From Bacteroidales bacterium (lineage in GTDB: Bacteria > Bacteroidota > Bacteroidia > Bacteroidales > FEN-979), in NCBI GenBank assembly GCA_030681475.1, contig JAUXWT010000044.1, positions 45,379 to 109,378 on the forward strand: 64,000 nucleotides of DNA, in the 5' to 3' direction. Below the pieces are notes generated by a model. It did no database searches. It saw nothing but the letters and a program-made list of their open reading frames with translations, and was not told where the DNA came from. The stretch's first letter is position 1; each line of letters starts with the position of its first letter. Below, one piece after another: positions 32,812-42,552 of this stretch. A program made the position numbers and the translations under genes.

Positions 32812-33540
32812 TCATGCCAGTTTTTTTCGTTCAACCAGTTCAAAAAAGGCCTTGTGGTATGTTTCGCTCACGGGGATATACTGATCGGCGATTTTTATCC
32901 TGTTCCGTTCGATCGACTCAATTTTATCCAACGCGATGAAATAGGATTTATGAACCCGGCAGAAATGGGGTTCACGAAGAACCTTCTCAAGTTTCCGGGC
33001 ATTCATCAGGGTCATGATTCGTCTCGTTTTGGTAACGATCCGCCAATAATCCCCCATACCCTCAACATAAAGTACGTCCTTGTTCTCGATACGCTCCATC
33101 CGGGTTTCTGTTTTGACAAAGAAAAAAGATGATTCCGCGGATTTCCCTTTGTCATTTTCGTGTCTGGGTGCGCCGGCGTCGAGCTGCATGCGTTCAACCA
33201 CCTTGTTAACGCCTTTGATAAAACGTTCAAAGGAAATAGGCTTCAGCATATAATCCACAACGTCAAGTTCAAACCCCTGGATGGCATATCGCTCATAGGC
33301 CGTTGTGAAAATAATGAAGGGACGGTGTTTCAGTGCATTCAACAATTGGATCCCGCTGAGTTCCTCCATTTGAATATCAAGGAAGATCAAGTCAACCTTG
33401 TTTGACCTGATATATTCAATGGATTCAATGGCATTGTCGAACGTTTTCATGAGATGCAGGAAGGCCACTTTCGAACAGTAATCCTTGATGATATCGAGCG
33501 CAAGGGGCTCATCGTCAATAGCAATACAGTTTATTTTCAT
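32812..33540 (-). CDS. LytTR-family response regulator (pair 1)
   Basis: A 242-residue regulator. The receiver domain has acidic residues in IDDEPLA, phospho-acceptor Asp in LIFLDIQMEELSG and the Lys in DYMLKPISFERF. The C-terminal LytTR DNA-binding domain (about 140-242) contains VLYVEGMGDYWRI and FCRVHKSYFIALDKIESI. Its start overlaps the sensor gene stop by 4 nt, so the two are cotranslated. The target is unknown; it may act on the adjacent 34800 gene. Confidence 0.94.
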   Translation of the reverse strand: MKINCIAIDDEPLALDIIKDYCSKVAFLHLMKTFDNAIESIEYIRSNKVDLIFLDIQMEELSGIQLLNALKHRPFIIFTTAYERYAIQGFELDVVDYMLKPISFERFIKGVNKVVERMQLDAGAPRHENDKGKSAESSFFFVKTETRMERIENKDVLYVEGMGDYWRIVTKTRRIMTLMNARKLEKVLREPHFCRVHKSYFIALDKIESIERNRIKIADQYIPVSETYHKAFFELVERKKLA

Positions 33541-34562
33541 GTCGATAGGGTTAGTTTAACCAAATATTGATCTTCATCTGACTTGATTACAAGCTGGTGC
33601 TTACCGGGATAAAGCAGGTTAAGTCTGCGCCGGATGTTGTTTAATCCGATACCTCCGACCTGATCTTTCGTGAAGGTGACATTTTTCCTTATATGGTTTG
33701 TGACTTCAAAGAGAATTTGTTGCGGACCGATGGATAAATTGATCCGGATCCCGGGGTACGAAACATTCCTGTTACTGTGTTTAAATGCGTTTTCAACAAA
33801 TGGGATGAGTAACATTGGCGCAATGGTTCGCCCTTCAACGTTTCCCATAATGTTCAATTCTACGAAATCCGAGTGCTTAAGCCGGAGTTTTTCCAGCTCA
33901 ATAAAACTCTTAAGGTATTCAATTTCTTTTTCCAACAACACGTTATCCGTGGTTGCATCGTAAAGCATATAACGCATGATCGCCGACATTTTCATTACTG
34001 CCTCGGGTGCATCTTCCGATTTTTTATATACCAACGAATAGATATTGTTCAGCGTGTTGAAAAGAAAGTGCGGATTTATTTGCGACCGGAGCAAAGCCAA
34101 TTCCCCGGATTGTTTTTCAAGCATCAGTTCGGTCCTCAATTTCTGTGTGTCAAACCAACCAATGGCAAGTTGTATAAGTAAGGCGTATATTCCGTAGACG
34201 ATCACCAGCCGGAGTGAACTAAACCACCAGACACTGTTAACAATCAATTCGTGTGACCCTTTCATGTGGTTATATCCGATGTATTTCCAGAAAAGGTATT
34301 CAAGGCCGATCCGCAACGGTATAAGTGTGGAAAACACAATAACCAGCAAAAGGATGGGATAGATTTTCTTTTTTTTCGTAAAGAACAACCCATAAGTAAA
34401 ATAAAAACTGTAGAATGTAATGAAACTGGTTACCGGATAAATGGTAATCTCCCCGAACGGGCTGTATTCTTTTTCCGATTGCATCGCAACGGACAGAAGA
34501 ATCTGATTGAACATGTAAACCCAAAAGGCAACGTGGATCAGAATCTTATACTTTGTTTTCAT
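33537..34562 (-). CDS. LytS/YehU-type sensor histidine kinase (pair 1)
   Basis: A 341-residue membrane kinase with four hydrophobic helices in the first 150 residues, a short coiled linker, and the His_kinase domain whose phospho-acceptor lies in LRSQINPHFLFNTLNNIYSL. The ATPase part has LIPFVENAFKH and the glycine-rich GGIGLNNIRRRL. It has no large sensory loop, so the signal is probably membrane-linked. It is coupled to its LytTR regulator by a 4-nt overlap. Confidence 0.93.
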   Translation of the reverse strand: MKTKYKILIHVAFWVYMFNQILLSVAMQSEKEYSPFGEITIYPVTSFITFYSFYFTYGLFFTKKKKIYPILLLVIVFSTLIPLRIGLEYLFWKYIGYNHMKGSHELIVNSVWWFSSLRLVIVYGIYALLIQLAIGWFDTQKLRTELMLEKQSGELALLRSQINPHFLFNTLNNIYSLVYKKSEDAPEAVMKMSAIMRYMLYDATTDNVLLEKEIEYLKSFIELEKLRLKHSDFVELNIMGNVEGRTIAPMLLIPFVENAFKHSNRNVSYPGIRINLSIGPQQILFEVTNHIRKNVTFTKDQVGGIGLNNIRRRLNLLYPGKHQLVIKSDEDQYLVKLTLST

Positions 34563-34764
34563 CTCATGTTTCTAAATTCTTTAACAAAATAACGGCAGAT
34601 ATTGATCAAAACCAAAAGAAAAGGCAACTAATCGGCCATACAGGCTGTTTGTCCGGTCATAAGTGCATTTTTATCGACAATAATGTGCGTAATTCAATTG
34701 TGCATACTGTGGTAAGAAATCATTTTTTAGTAACAGAGTTTAATTGTCTAGAACCGATTTTTCG

Positions 34765-34772
34765 TATGTTTG
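34765..34772 (+). promoter_or_regulatory. Candidate -7 box for the 34800 gene
   Basis: TATGTTTG matches TAnnTTTG, 27 bp before the ATG at 34800. The 237-bp divergent spacer holds no other clear signal. Confidence 0.45.
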
Positions 34773-34799
34773 AATGAGGAAACAACCATCGCATAAAGG

Positions 34800-36101
34800 A
34801 TGCCTGGAGTGAAAAACATGAATTCAACGCTTCACATGTTGTGCTGGATATTATTTTTCCCGGTTTATTTTACCGGCCATCCCTCTGTTGCCCAGAAACA
34901 ATATAATTTTTATTATGGGAAGGTTTTGGAGGCCGGGACTAAAACGGGGATTCCAAACGTAAATCTATCCATAGAAGGATCCCGTATTGGAACGGTCACC
35001 GATAAAACAGGGGCGTTTTCGTTTTTCATCGACTCTATTCCCGCCACACTGATCGTCAGTTCTGTTGGACTTGAAACAAAGACCATCCTGCTTGACGCCA
35101 CCTCTTATTCCCTGAACCTGTATCTCTCACGCCAGGCAACGGAATTGGGGGAAGTTGAGATCAAGGCCGCGGTACATGAAGCCTTCTTTAAGGATGATCG
35201 TTACGCGGTTCTCGATTATGAAATAGACAGCAGCATGGTTTACTTGCTAATATATAGACAATACCTGTCAAAAGCCACAATAATTTGTAAAAACCTTGAT
35301 GGAGACACTGTTGCAACTTCTGCGCCATTGTCTTTCAAACCCGACAGACTTTTTAAAGATTGCCTGGGCATCATGCACGTGCTGAGTCGTGATTCGGGAT
35401 TTCAGGTGTTTCGCCAGGATAATCAATTACACCTGATCCACCCGGTCAACCTGAAGAAATTCGATGATGTTTTGAAAAACTGTGTAGCTGCAACACCTGA
35501 TATCTTGTTTTTTCAAAGAGTTACTGACAACGGGCTTGGTGTTGAATATTACGGCGTGAACAGAAAAACCCGCCTGAAAAATCCCATTGCACGGGCGAGG
35601 GACCAGAAAAAAATTAAAATGGCTAAGCGCAATCCTCAGGATGCGCAAATGCTGAGAAGTTCCAGGCCTCCTGGTTCGAGAGATGACTTTGTAGCCTGGA
35701 ATTTCGTTCATAAGATCCTGTACCGGCCGATCAAAACCTCTTTATACAGAATAGGGGATTATACCTGTATATTTAACACCCCCGAAAAGCAAATGGAGTT
35801 TTATGATATATCGGGTAATTATTCCTATAAACTCGCCATACATACAGACAAAGTGAATGATGGCCGGTGGACCAATGATATTTTAATTGATGAGATTACG
35901 GGTAAAGCTTATACTGTTTTTATCCGAAACGGCACATACACGATTTATAGAATAGATTTAAACAACGGTCTGCTCAAGAAACGACTGTCATTATTTCATC
36001 TTTATCCACGGAAAGTCAGGATTTACGATGACAGGGTTTATTATTTATATGATGTGGCCGGTGATCCGGATAATAAAATGCTGTTCCGGCAGAAGTTTTG
36101 A
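34800..36101 (+). CDS. Secreted carboxypeptidase-regulatory-like domain protein
   Basis: A 433-residue exported protein. Signal peptide to about residue 30, then a CarboxypepD_reg-like beta sandwich of the type at the N-terminus of TonB-dependent receptors (YGKVLEAGTKTGIPNVNLSI, IGTVTDKTGAFSFFI, LYLSRQATELGEVEIKA). The remaining 300 residues form no plug or barrel; they look like repeating beta strands (YKLAIHTDKVNDGRW, KVRIYDDRVYYLYD). The function is unknown. An alternative ATG at 34818 (MNSTLHML) is possible. It lies between two LytS/LytTR systems, which could regulate it. Confidence 0.75.
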   Translation: MPGVKNMNSTLHMLCWILFFPVYFTGHPSVAQKQYNFYYGKVLEAGTKTGIPNVNLSIEGSRIGTVTDKTGAFSFFIDSIPATLIVSSVGLETKTILLDATSYSLNLYLSRQATELGEVEIKAAVHEAFFKDDRYAVLDYEIDSSMVYLLIYRQYLSKATIICKNLDGDTVATSAPLSFKPDRLFKDCLGIMHVLSRDSGFQVFRQDNQLHLIHPVNLKKFDDVLKNCVAATPDILFFQRVTDNGLGVEYYGVNRKTRLKNPIARARDQKKIKMAKRNPQDAQMLRSSRPPGSRDDFVAWNFVHKILYRPIKTSLYRIGDYTCIFNTPEKQMEFYDISGNYSYKLAIHTDKVNDGRWTNDILIDEITGKAYTVFIRNGTYTIYRIDLNNGLLKKRLSLFHLYPRKVRIYDDRVYYLYDVAGDPDNKMLFRQKF

Positions 36102-36118
36102 GGAAGATGATCCCATCA

Positions 36119-36136
36119 ATCGTAAGTCGTAAATCA
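36119..36136. repeat. Short GATTTAC-type repeat
   Basis: On the minus strand GATTTAC, GACTTAC and GATT stand in tandem between convergent genes. It belongs to the family also seen at 59543 and 62793. Confidence 0.45.
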
Positions 36137-36173
36137 AACAATTTAATCTGATATCGTAAATTCCAATCGGGTA

Positions 36174-38369
36174 TTATTTTATCAGCGTCAGTTCGTTGAT
36201 GAGGTTGGTTGCCCCTGCAAATTTATCGATGACGAACAGCACATAACGGATATCGACGTTAATGGTACGCTGCATGTCGGGTTCGAACATGATGTCGCCG
36301 CTCATGGCTTCCCAGTTCCCGTCGAAGGCAAGGCCGATCAGTTGACCGTCGCCATTGATGACCGGGCTGCCTGAGTTACCGCCGGTGATGTCGTTTGTGG
36401 TCAGGAAGCAAACGATCATTTCACCATTTTCGCCATACTGTCCGTAATCCTTTGCCTTAAAGAGCTCTTTGAGTTTCTTTTCCACAATGAATTCATCGTT
36501 GGTGGGGTCTTCCTTTTGCATCACCCCCTTGAGGGTTGTAAAGTGGTCATAATGAACTGCATCGGCGGGGTAGTAATCAAGCACACTGCCGTAGCTCATG
36601 CGCATGGAGGAGTTTGCGTCGGGATATTTCACCAGGTTCGGATTCATCTCACGTATTCCTGCGATGAACAACCGGTTGGCCACACTTATGTTTCCCCGTG
36701 CTGATGCATAGGCCGCGGCATTTTTACCCATGGCCTCCTCCATTGATTTGGCAAGTTGCCATCCAAGGTCTTTTTTAAATACTTTCAGACTGGGGTTTTC
36801 GATGAATTTTGCAGCATTTTCTGGGGTAGCAAAAACCGAAGTTTCATAAACTTCATTGGCAAAAGCGACAAAATCATTCTTATAATCCTTTTCGATCATT
36901 GTAAAGATCCCGGGTTGCTCTGCTTTGGAAACATCGGCGGCATACATCCGGAGCATTTCAGCCAGCAAGTTCCTTGCAATCGCCTCATCATACTCCTTGA
37001 AATGTTCTTTTACGGCTACGCTTAATCCCTCTTGGGCCTGTTTTACCGCTTCCTTGTTCTTTTTTTCTAGCGCACCCCGGAGTTCTTCACACTGACTTGC
37101 CATTTGCACAACATCAAGGCCTCTTCCGGCAATATTTGCGTAAAAAAACGGTCCAGACACTTGTTTCATGCCGGAATATTCTTTTTGAAGATTGTCAAGC
37201 ACATTACCATACTTCTGCTGCAACACAGGGTCTTTGCTGTACCAGTTGATGAAATCCTGTTCAATCACCTTTTTCTTCTCTTCAACCTTGTTGCGCACAA
37301 GCATCCTTGACTGGCCGATAAAATTTTTCCAGGTATTGGCGATACCTGCGTAATTGGCGGCATAATCAATTTTTACCTTTTTGTCCTGATCCATTCTTTC
37401 CTTCATGACTTCGAGTTCTTTTCCAAAAAGCTTGATCAGGGTCGGGTAAAAACTCTGGAGGTTAAAGTCAATACCAAACGAAGTGAGATAGCGGGAGGTT
37501 GATCCGGGATATCCCCAGATCATGGCAAAATCATTTTTCTTGATGCCCTTCAGGCTGATAGGCAGATGGTAAGCCGGTTTAAGGGGCACATTTTTCTCAT
37601 CATATTTTGCCGGATTTCCTTCCGGGTCAGTATAGACGCGGAGAATTGAAAAATCGCCGGTATGCCGTGGCCACATCCAGTTGTCGGTATCACCACCGAA
37701 TTTACCGATAGAAGAGGGGGGGGCGCCAACCAATCGTACATCTTTGTAGGTCTTGAAAACGAAAAGATAATATTCATTCCCCCCGTAAAACGATTTGACC
37801 GAAGCCTCAAACTTACCACCATCTTCTGCTCTTTTGCGGATCCGGTTAGATATTTCCCTGATCTTCGCACCGCGGTCCGACTCTTTTATGGAATCCGGCA
37901 GGAAGGGAATAATTGAATCGGTTACATTTTCGATCCGCTGGAGGAAAGAGGCGCACATGGCCTCGTTGGAGAGCTCTTCGCTGAACGACTTAGCCCAGAA
38001 GCCATCGGTAAGGTAGTCGTGTTCGGTTGTACTGTGATTTTGTACTGCGCCATAGCCACAATGATGGTTGGTAAACAACAGCCCCTGGCCGGATACCAAT
38101 TCAGCAGTACAGAAAAACCCGCCTGATGCCCCATTGCCTGATAACCCGACAATTGCGTCTTTAAGGCTGTTATGGTTGATGCTGTATAATTCTTCGGCAG
38201 TCAGGCGAAGTCCCATTTTTTGCATATCGACATAATTCAGCCGTTCGAGCAGCAAGGGGAGCCACATCCCTTCGTCGGGTGGATTTTCGGCATAACCAAA
38301 CGATCCGCCGGATACAAAAAGAACCATCACGATCATCGTGAATTTGAAATTCCTTAAAGATTTTCTCAT
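36174..38369 (-). CDS. S46-family dipeptidyl peptidase, DPP7-type
   Basis: A 731-residue secreted serine exopeptidase that releases dipeptides in the periplasm for amino-acid use. Signal peptide ends near GYAEN; GMWLPLLLERLN is the mature N-terminus. The catalytic triad is His in FTNHHCGYG, Asp in FGGDTDNWMWPRHTGD and Ser in GGNSGSPVING. Eighteen residues after the catalytic Ser the sequence has Gly (LAFDGNWE). As I recall, Porphyromonas DPP7 has Gly here and the Asp/Glu-specific DPP11 has Arg, so DPP7-like specificity is predicted. It stands alone between two regulatory systems. Confidence 0.94.
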   Translation of the reverse strand: MRKSLRNFKFTMIVMVLFVSGGSFGYAENPPDEGMWLPLLLERLNYVDMQKMGLRLTAEELYSINHNSLKDAIVGLSGNGASGGFFCTAELVSGQGLLFTNHHCGYGAVQNHSTTEHDYLTDGFWAKSFSEELSNEAMCASFLQRIENVTDSIIPFLPDSIKESDRGAKIREISNRIRKRAEDGGKFEASVKSFYGGNEYYLFVFKTYKDVRLVGAPPSSIGKFGGDTDNWMWPRHTGDFSILRVYTDPEGNPAKYDEKNVPLKPAYHLPISLKGIKKNDFAMIWGYPGSTSRYLTSFGIDFNLQSFYPTLIKLFGKELEVMKERMDQDKKVKIDYAANYAGIANTWKNFIGQSRMLVRNKVEEKKKVIEQDFINWYSKDPVLQQKYGNVLDNLQKEYSGMKQVSGPFFYANIAGRGLDVVQMASQCEELRGALEKKNKEAVKQAQEGLSVAVKEHFKEYDEAIARNLLAEMLRMYAADVSKAEQPGIFTMIEKDYKNDFVAFANEVYETSVFATPENAAKFIENPSLKVFKKDLGWQLAKSMEEAMGKNAAAYASARGNISVANRLFIAGIREMNPNLVKYPDANSSMRMSYGSVLDYYPADAVHYDHFTTLKGVMQKEDPTNDEFIVEKKLKELFKAKDYGQYGENGEMIVCFLTTNDITGGNSGSPVINGDGQLIGLAFDGNWEAMSGDIMFEPDMQRTINVDIRYVLFVIDKFAGATNLINELTLIK

Positions 38370-38556
38370 AATTGTAAATTGTTAAAATGTAGAGTGATAC
38401 TTGTCTTGATCTACCGGTTTGTGGCTGATTAAAAACGGATTGCAATGATAGTGACAATTTCAGTACCGGGGATTTTTTTTTGACAAACTGAGAATTTTCT
38501 CGATGATCCCGCTTTTTTAACAGTTAAAATGTTCATTTTTGTATAAAAAAAGCACG

Positions 38557-39609
38557 ATGAACCTTGCCGCCCTTTTTCAAAAGTGTAAGAAACATTTTGT
38601 TTTTCAGCAGGGACTTTTCTGGCTGATCAGCATTATCCTCTTTACTGTCGTGCTCTTTTACACCAGGGGCGACTTTAATTTTTACGACATCAACCTGCGG
38701 TTGGCTGCGAACATCCTGATCACTATCGGTTTTCTTGCCATCTCAGTGTATATCAATTTGCTTTGGCTCATTCCGGCATTTTTCAACAAAAGAAAATTTT
38801 TACTTTTTGTCCTGCTTGAAATCGCCAATATCTTTCTTTTTATCCTGTTGAATTATTATGTTACCTTCTTTTTTGAGGGGGGCAGGCACTCCTCCCGCCT
38901 GGTAACGGAGTTTATTGCTGAATTCATCCTGGTTCTGATATTCCTTATTGTATCAACCCTGCTGAAGTTCATGCGCGATTCGATTGCTTTACAGGATGTT
39001 GAGTTGCGGATGAAGGAGGTTGAAAAACAAAAAGTTGAAGCAGAGCTGCGGGCGCTCAAGTCCCAGGTGAATCCCCACTTCTTTTTCAATACGTTAAACA
39101 GCCTTTATTCTCTGAGCCTCGACAAATCGGAAAAAGCGCCTGAAATGATTCTGAAACTGTCGGACCTGATGCGGTATGTTATTTATGAATCCACAGATGA
39201 CCTTGTGACGGTTGGGAAACAGGTGGAATTTCTTCAAAGCTATGTTTACCTTGAGAGGTTGAGGTCAGACGACAGTCTTGATTTCCACTTTGAGATTAAA
39301 GGAGAAAACCTTCAGTTGAAAATTGCCCCGCTTTTATTTTTAGCCTTTATTGAAAATGCTTTTAAACATGTTGCTAAGGAAAAAAGCGATAAGCCGTATA
39401 TCAAAATTGTTTTCGATCTCGAACACGAAGACCGCGTGATATTTAGCATTGAAAATCGTGCAGATCCTTTCAGGCAGAAAAATCCTGAAGGAGGTTTCGG
39501 TTTGTGGAATGTTAAAAAACGGCTCGAATTGCTTTATCCCGGCAGGCATGAGTTAAATATCAGTGAAACAGCGACCAGTTATCGCGTTGTGTTGAATATT
39601 CTTGTATGA
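38557..39609 (+). CDS. LytS/YehU-type sensor histidine kinase (pair 2)
   Basis: A 350-residue membrane kinase. The track start at 38539 is TTG; the ATG at 38557 (MNLAALFQKCKK) is preferred. Four hydrophobic helices precede a coiled linker (residues 140-165) and the phospho-acceptor segment LKSQVNPHFFFNTLNSLYSL. FLAFIENAFKH and GGFGLWNVKKRLELLYPG form the ATPase. It is a paralogue of the kinase at 33537 and overlaps its regulator gene by 4 nt (ATGA). Confidence 0.93.
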   Translation: MNLAALFQKCKKHFVFQQGLFWLISIILFTVVLFYTRGDFNFYDINLRLAANILITIGFLAISVYINLLWLIPAFFNKRKFLLFVLLEIANIFLFILLNYYVTFFFEGGRHSSRLVTEFIAEFILVLIFLIVSTLLKFMRDSIALQDVELRMKEVEKQKVEAELRALKSQVNPHFFFNTLNSLYSLSLDKSEKAPEMILKLSDLMRYVIYESTDDLVTVGKQVEFLQSYVYLERLRSDDSLDFHFEIKGENLQLKIAPLLFLAFIENAFKHVAKEKSDKPYIKIVFDLEHEDRVIFSIENRADPFRQKNPEGGFGLWNVKKRLELLYPGRHELNISETATSYRVVLNILV

Positions 39610-40322
39610 ATATCAGGTGTGTGATTATAGATGATGAGCCGCTTGCACAACGCGTTGTTGAGCGGTACGCCGAAAAGATACCGTTTCTCGAAATTGTTCA
39701 GAAATGCAACAATGCATTTGAAGCGATTGATGTTTTGTACAAACAGGAAGCAGATCTGTTGTTTCTCGACATCAACATGCCCAGGTTAAGCGGGATTGAT
39801 TTTTTGAAAACCCTAAAAAAGCCTCCATTGGTGATCATTACGACAGCTTATGCCGAATTTGCCATCGAGGGTTACGAGCTGGATGTGGTCGATTACCTGA
39901 TGAAGCCTTTTGCTTTTGACCGTTTTTACAAAGCGATCCAAAAAGCAGAGGAGTTGATCAGGGGTAAGGAACAGCGACAATTTAAAAGCGCCGGGGATGA
40001 TGACCAGGGCGACACCTTCATTTTTGTCAAATCAAGCAAAAAAACCTATAAAGTCAACCTTCACGACATCCTGTACATCGAAGCGCTGGGAGATTACGTG
40101 AAAATTTTTACAACAGAAAAAATGATCGTCAGTTACCAGTCACTGAAAAACATAGAGACTTTACTCCCCGCCAGATCTTTCCCCAGGATTCATAAATCAT
40201 TCATCATTGCCTTATCGCGGATTGACCTGATCGAGGGAAATCATGTTAAAATCAAAGACCGGCAGATTCCGATCGGAACCAATTTCAAAGGCGAATTTGA
40301 AAAGCTGATCAGACTGGCTTAA
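39606..40322 (+). CDS. LytTR-family response regulator (pair 2)
   Basis: A 238-residue regulator paralogous to the 32812 gene. The receiver has IDDEPLAQ, phospho-acceptor Asp in LLFLDINMPRLSG and Lys in DYLMKPFAFDRF. The LytTR domain contains ILYIEALGDYVKIF and FPRIHKSFIIALSRIDLI. It is cotranslated with the kinase. It converges with the LysE gene 17 bp away. The target genes are unknown. Confidence 0.94.
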   Translation: MNIRCVIIDDEPLAQRVVERYAEKIPFLEIVQKCNNAFEAIDVLYKQEADLLFLDINMPRLSGIDFLKTLKKPPLVIITTAYAEFAIEGYELDVVDYLMKPFAFDRFYKAIQKAEELIRGKEQRQFKSAGDDDQGDTFIFVKSSKKTYKVNLHDILYIEALGDYVKIFTTEKMIVSYQSLKNIETLLPARSFPRIHKSFIIALSRIDLIEGNHVKIKDRQIPIGTNFKGEFEKLIRLA

Positions 40323-40339
40323 AAAGGTAAATCCTACTT

Positions 40340-41011
40340 TTATGGAACCTGCATGGAAATTCCCCTGAAATATTCCAGCAGCGATCCGGTGATGATAAAT
40401 CCGCCGATGACCATAAACAGGATGCCTACGATCCTGTTCGTCCATATTTTTACCTGCGGGTTGCCGGTAATTTTGATCTTGTTGGCCAAAACAACTTTCA
40501 GGATATCGGTCATCAGAATTACCGAAAGGGTTCCTGCAAAAAACAGACCGACTGATTTCTGATCCCCACCGTATGTTGCATTGATGGCAAGCATTGATGT
40601 GATCCAGAATACCCAAAGGAAAGGGTTGGCGAAGTTCAGCACATATCCCTTAATAAAATATGGAAAAGGGCCTTTTTTCCTTACGACGATCTCATTGATC
40701 ACCTCAACCTGCTCGGTGAGCGGTACTTTTTTAAAAAACGTATAGGCCCCGTAAACCGACATCACAATTCCGCCGACAATGCCAAGAACAAGATGATAGG
40801 TAGGGTTAGTGACAATTGCCGAGGCGCCAAAATAGAATCCCACAACCAGGGTCAGGTCGCTGGTAAATATTCCTCCGGCAAGAAAAATCCCTGTTTTTAC
40901 CCCGTGTTTAACGCTTGTCTGAAGTAGCGCAAACAACGCGGGACCAATGGAAATGGCCACGGTCAGCCCAAGGATAATACCTTCAAACAGTGGATGTAAG
41001 ATCGAATTCAA
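40340..41011 (-). CDS. LysE-family amino-acid exporter
   Basis: A 223-residue membrane protein with about six helices. GIILGLTVAISIGPALFALLQ is the LysE/RhtB N-terminal signature, and YVLNFANPFLWVFWI the conserved central helix. It exports amino acids or small derivatives. Its TTG start is fused to the GH3 stop in a TTGA overlap, so translation is coupled to the GH3 gene. This pairing hints that the exported substrate may be a GH3 product. Confidence 0.88.
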   Translation of the reverse strand: MNSILHPLFEGIILGLTVAISIGPALFALLQTSVKHGVKTGIFLAGGIFTSDLTLVVGFYFGASAIVTNPTYHLVLGIVGGIVMSVYGAYTFFKKVPLTEQVEVINEIVVRKKGPFPYFIKGYVLNFANPFLWVFWITSMLAINATYGGDQKSVGLFFAGTLSVILMTDILKVVLANKIKITGNPQVKIWTNRIVGILFMVIGGFIITGSLLEYFRGISMQVP

Positions 41012-42552
41012 CGATTCGTCCGGATTTTATATGACTCTACGTACTCCTCCCAATGTTCACGCTGGGCAGATTTCAGCGCCCGCGGGAATTTATGCGCACC
41101 GCCCTCTTTCCCAAGGGACTTCATCCAGTCGTGAAACACATGCAAAGGTAATACTTCTGCAGAAACGTTTTTTATGGCCTCGATACGTTCAACGCGGTAA
41201 TCGTCGTTCAGCACCTTCAGGTATTCGTCGAGCCTGGTTGCGGCAAGTACGGGATCAATGGCATCATCGGTACCAAGGTACCACTTGTGGGCAAAGAGGT
41301 TCCCGTAACTTATTCCGGTGATGGTGAATTCGCTGATCTTGATGTTAAATTCTTCCTGGAGCATCCCGATGGCCCGGTTAAGGTTATCCTGTGATACATG
41401 TTCCCCGCAAAGGCTGATAAACTGTTTTGTGCGCCCGGTAAGCACAATTTCACCTCTTTCCCGGGAAATGAATTTCAAGGTATCGCCGATCAGGTATCTC
41501 CAGGCTCCGGCACAGGTTGATAACAGCAATGCGTACTCTTTGCCTGTCTCCACCTGGCCGATGGTCAGCGTTTCGGGGTTGGACTTCAGGTTTCCTTCGC
41601 TGTCGAAGTTGTCATCATTGAAGGGGATGAACTCGAAAAAGATACCATTGTTGAGGATCATCTCCATGCTCTTATGGTTCCCTGGTCGCTGGTATGCAAT
41701 GTACCCTTCGGAAGCGAGGTATGATTCGTTGTAAAGGATCGGACGCCCCAGCAATTTACCAAAACTCCTGACATAAGGCTCGAAGGAGACGCCGCTGTGC
41801 ACGTATGCCGACAAGTTTGGCCAGATGTCGTGGATGTTTTGCACCCCGTGATGGGCGATTATTTTTTCCATGATGATCTGGATCCAGGCGGGTACCCCTA
41901 CGATGATCCCGATATCCCAGTTTCTTGCGCTTCTTACTATTTCATTCAGTTTTACCGTCCATTCGTTTTCACGGGAGATACGCCGGCCGGGCTTGTAGAA
42001 GTGTTGAAACCAGAAGGGAATATTTTTTGCAGTTATACCCGAAAGATCTCCCTGATAATAGGTTCCGTTATACTGGAGGTGTGTGCTCCCGCCGATCATC
42101 AGGATTCCTTTCTCATAAAATTCATCGGGAAAATCATATTTGGTGGTCGTGATCAACTGCCGGATGCTTGCCTTTTGAATAGCGCGTAACATGTCGGCGG
42201 TCACCGGGATGTGTTTGGAAGATGCCTCGGCGGTTCCCGAAGTCAGGGCGAAATATTTAACCCTGCCTGGCCAGGTAACATAGGGCTCGCCGTTGAGACT
42301 GCGATACCACCACTTTTTAAACATGGCGTTGTAATCATGAACCGGTACACGGGTACGGAACAGGTTTACAAAATCGTGATTGTCAGCCATGATGCCAAAA
42401 TCGTAATACTCGCCAAAGGCAGTATCCTGCGCCCGAAGCAACAATTTTTTAAGTACCTTTTCCTGCTCCCGCACCGGATCAATTTGGTTTAAATCAATGG
42501 GGAACTGACGCAGTTCATACGCTTTACGGATGATTGATCCGAGGAATGGCAT
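41008..42552 (-). CDS. GH3-family acyl-acid amido synthetase
   Basis: A 514-residue member of the GH3 (auxin-responsive) family, adenylating enzymes that in plants join amino acids to carboxylic acids through an acyl-AMP. The ATP-binding motif is FALTSGTAEASSKHIPV; YNESYLASEGYIAYQ and EYALLLSTCAGAWRYLIGDT are the further conserved segments, with VLTGRTKQFISLCGEHV near the C-terminal domain. Bacterial substrates are not established. It overlaps the LysE exporter by 4 nt. No close -7 box was seen; TACCTTTA lies about 30 bp upstream. Confidence 0.9.
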   Translation of the reverse strand: MPFLGSIIRKAYELRQFPIDLNQIDPVREQEKVLKKLLLRAQDTAFGEYYDFGIMADNHDFVNLFRTRVPVHDYNAMFKKWWYRSLNGEPYVTWPGRVKYFALTSGTAEASSKHIPVTADMLRAIQKASIRQLITTTKYDFPDEFYEKGILMIGGSTHLQYNGTYYQGDLSGITAKNIPFWFQHFYKPGRRISRENEWTVKLNEIVRSARNWDIGIIVGVPAWIQIIMEKIIAHHGVQNIHDIWPNLSAYVHSGVSFEPYVRSFGKLLGRPILYNESYLASEGYIAYQRPGNHKSMEMILNNGIFFEFIPFNDDNFDSEGNLKSNPETLTIGQVETGKEYALLLSTCAGAWRYLIGDTLKFISRERGEIVLTGRTKQFISLCGEHVSQDNLNRAIGMLQEEFNIKISEFTITGISYGNLFAHKWYLGTDDAIDPVLAATRLDEYLKVLNDDYRVERIEAIKNVSAEVLPLHVFHDWMKSLGKEGGAHKFPRALKSAQREHWEEYVESYKIRTNR

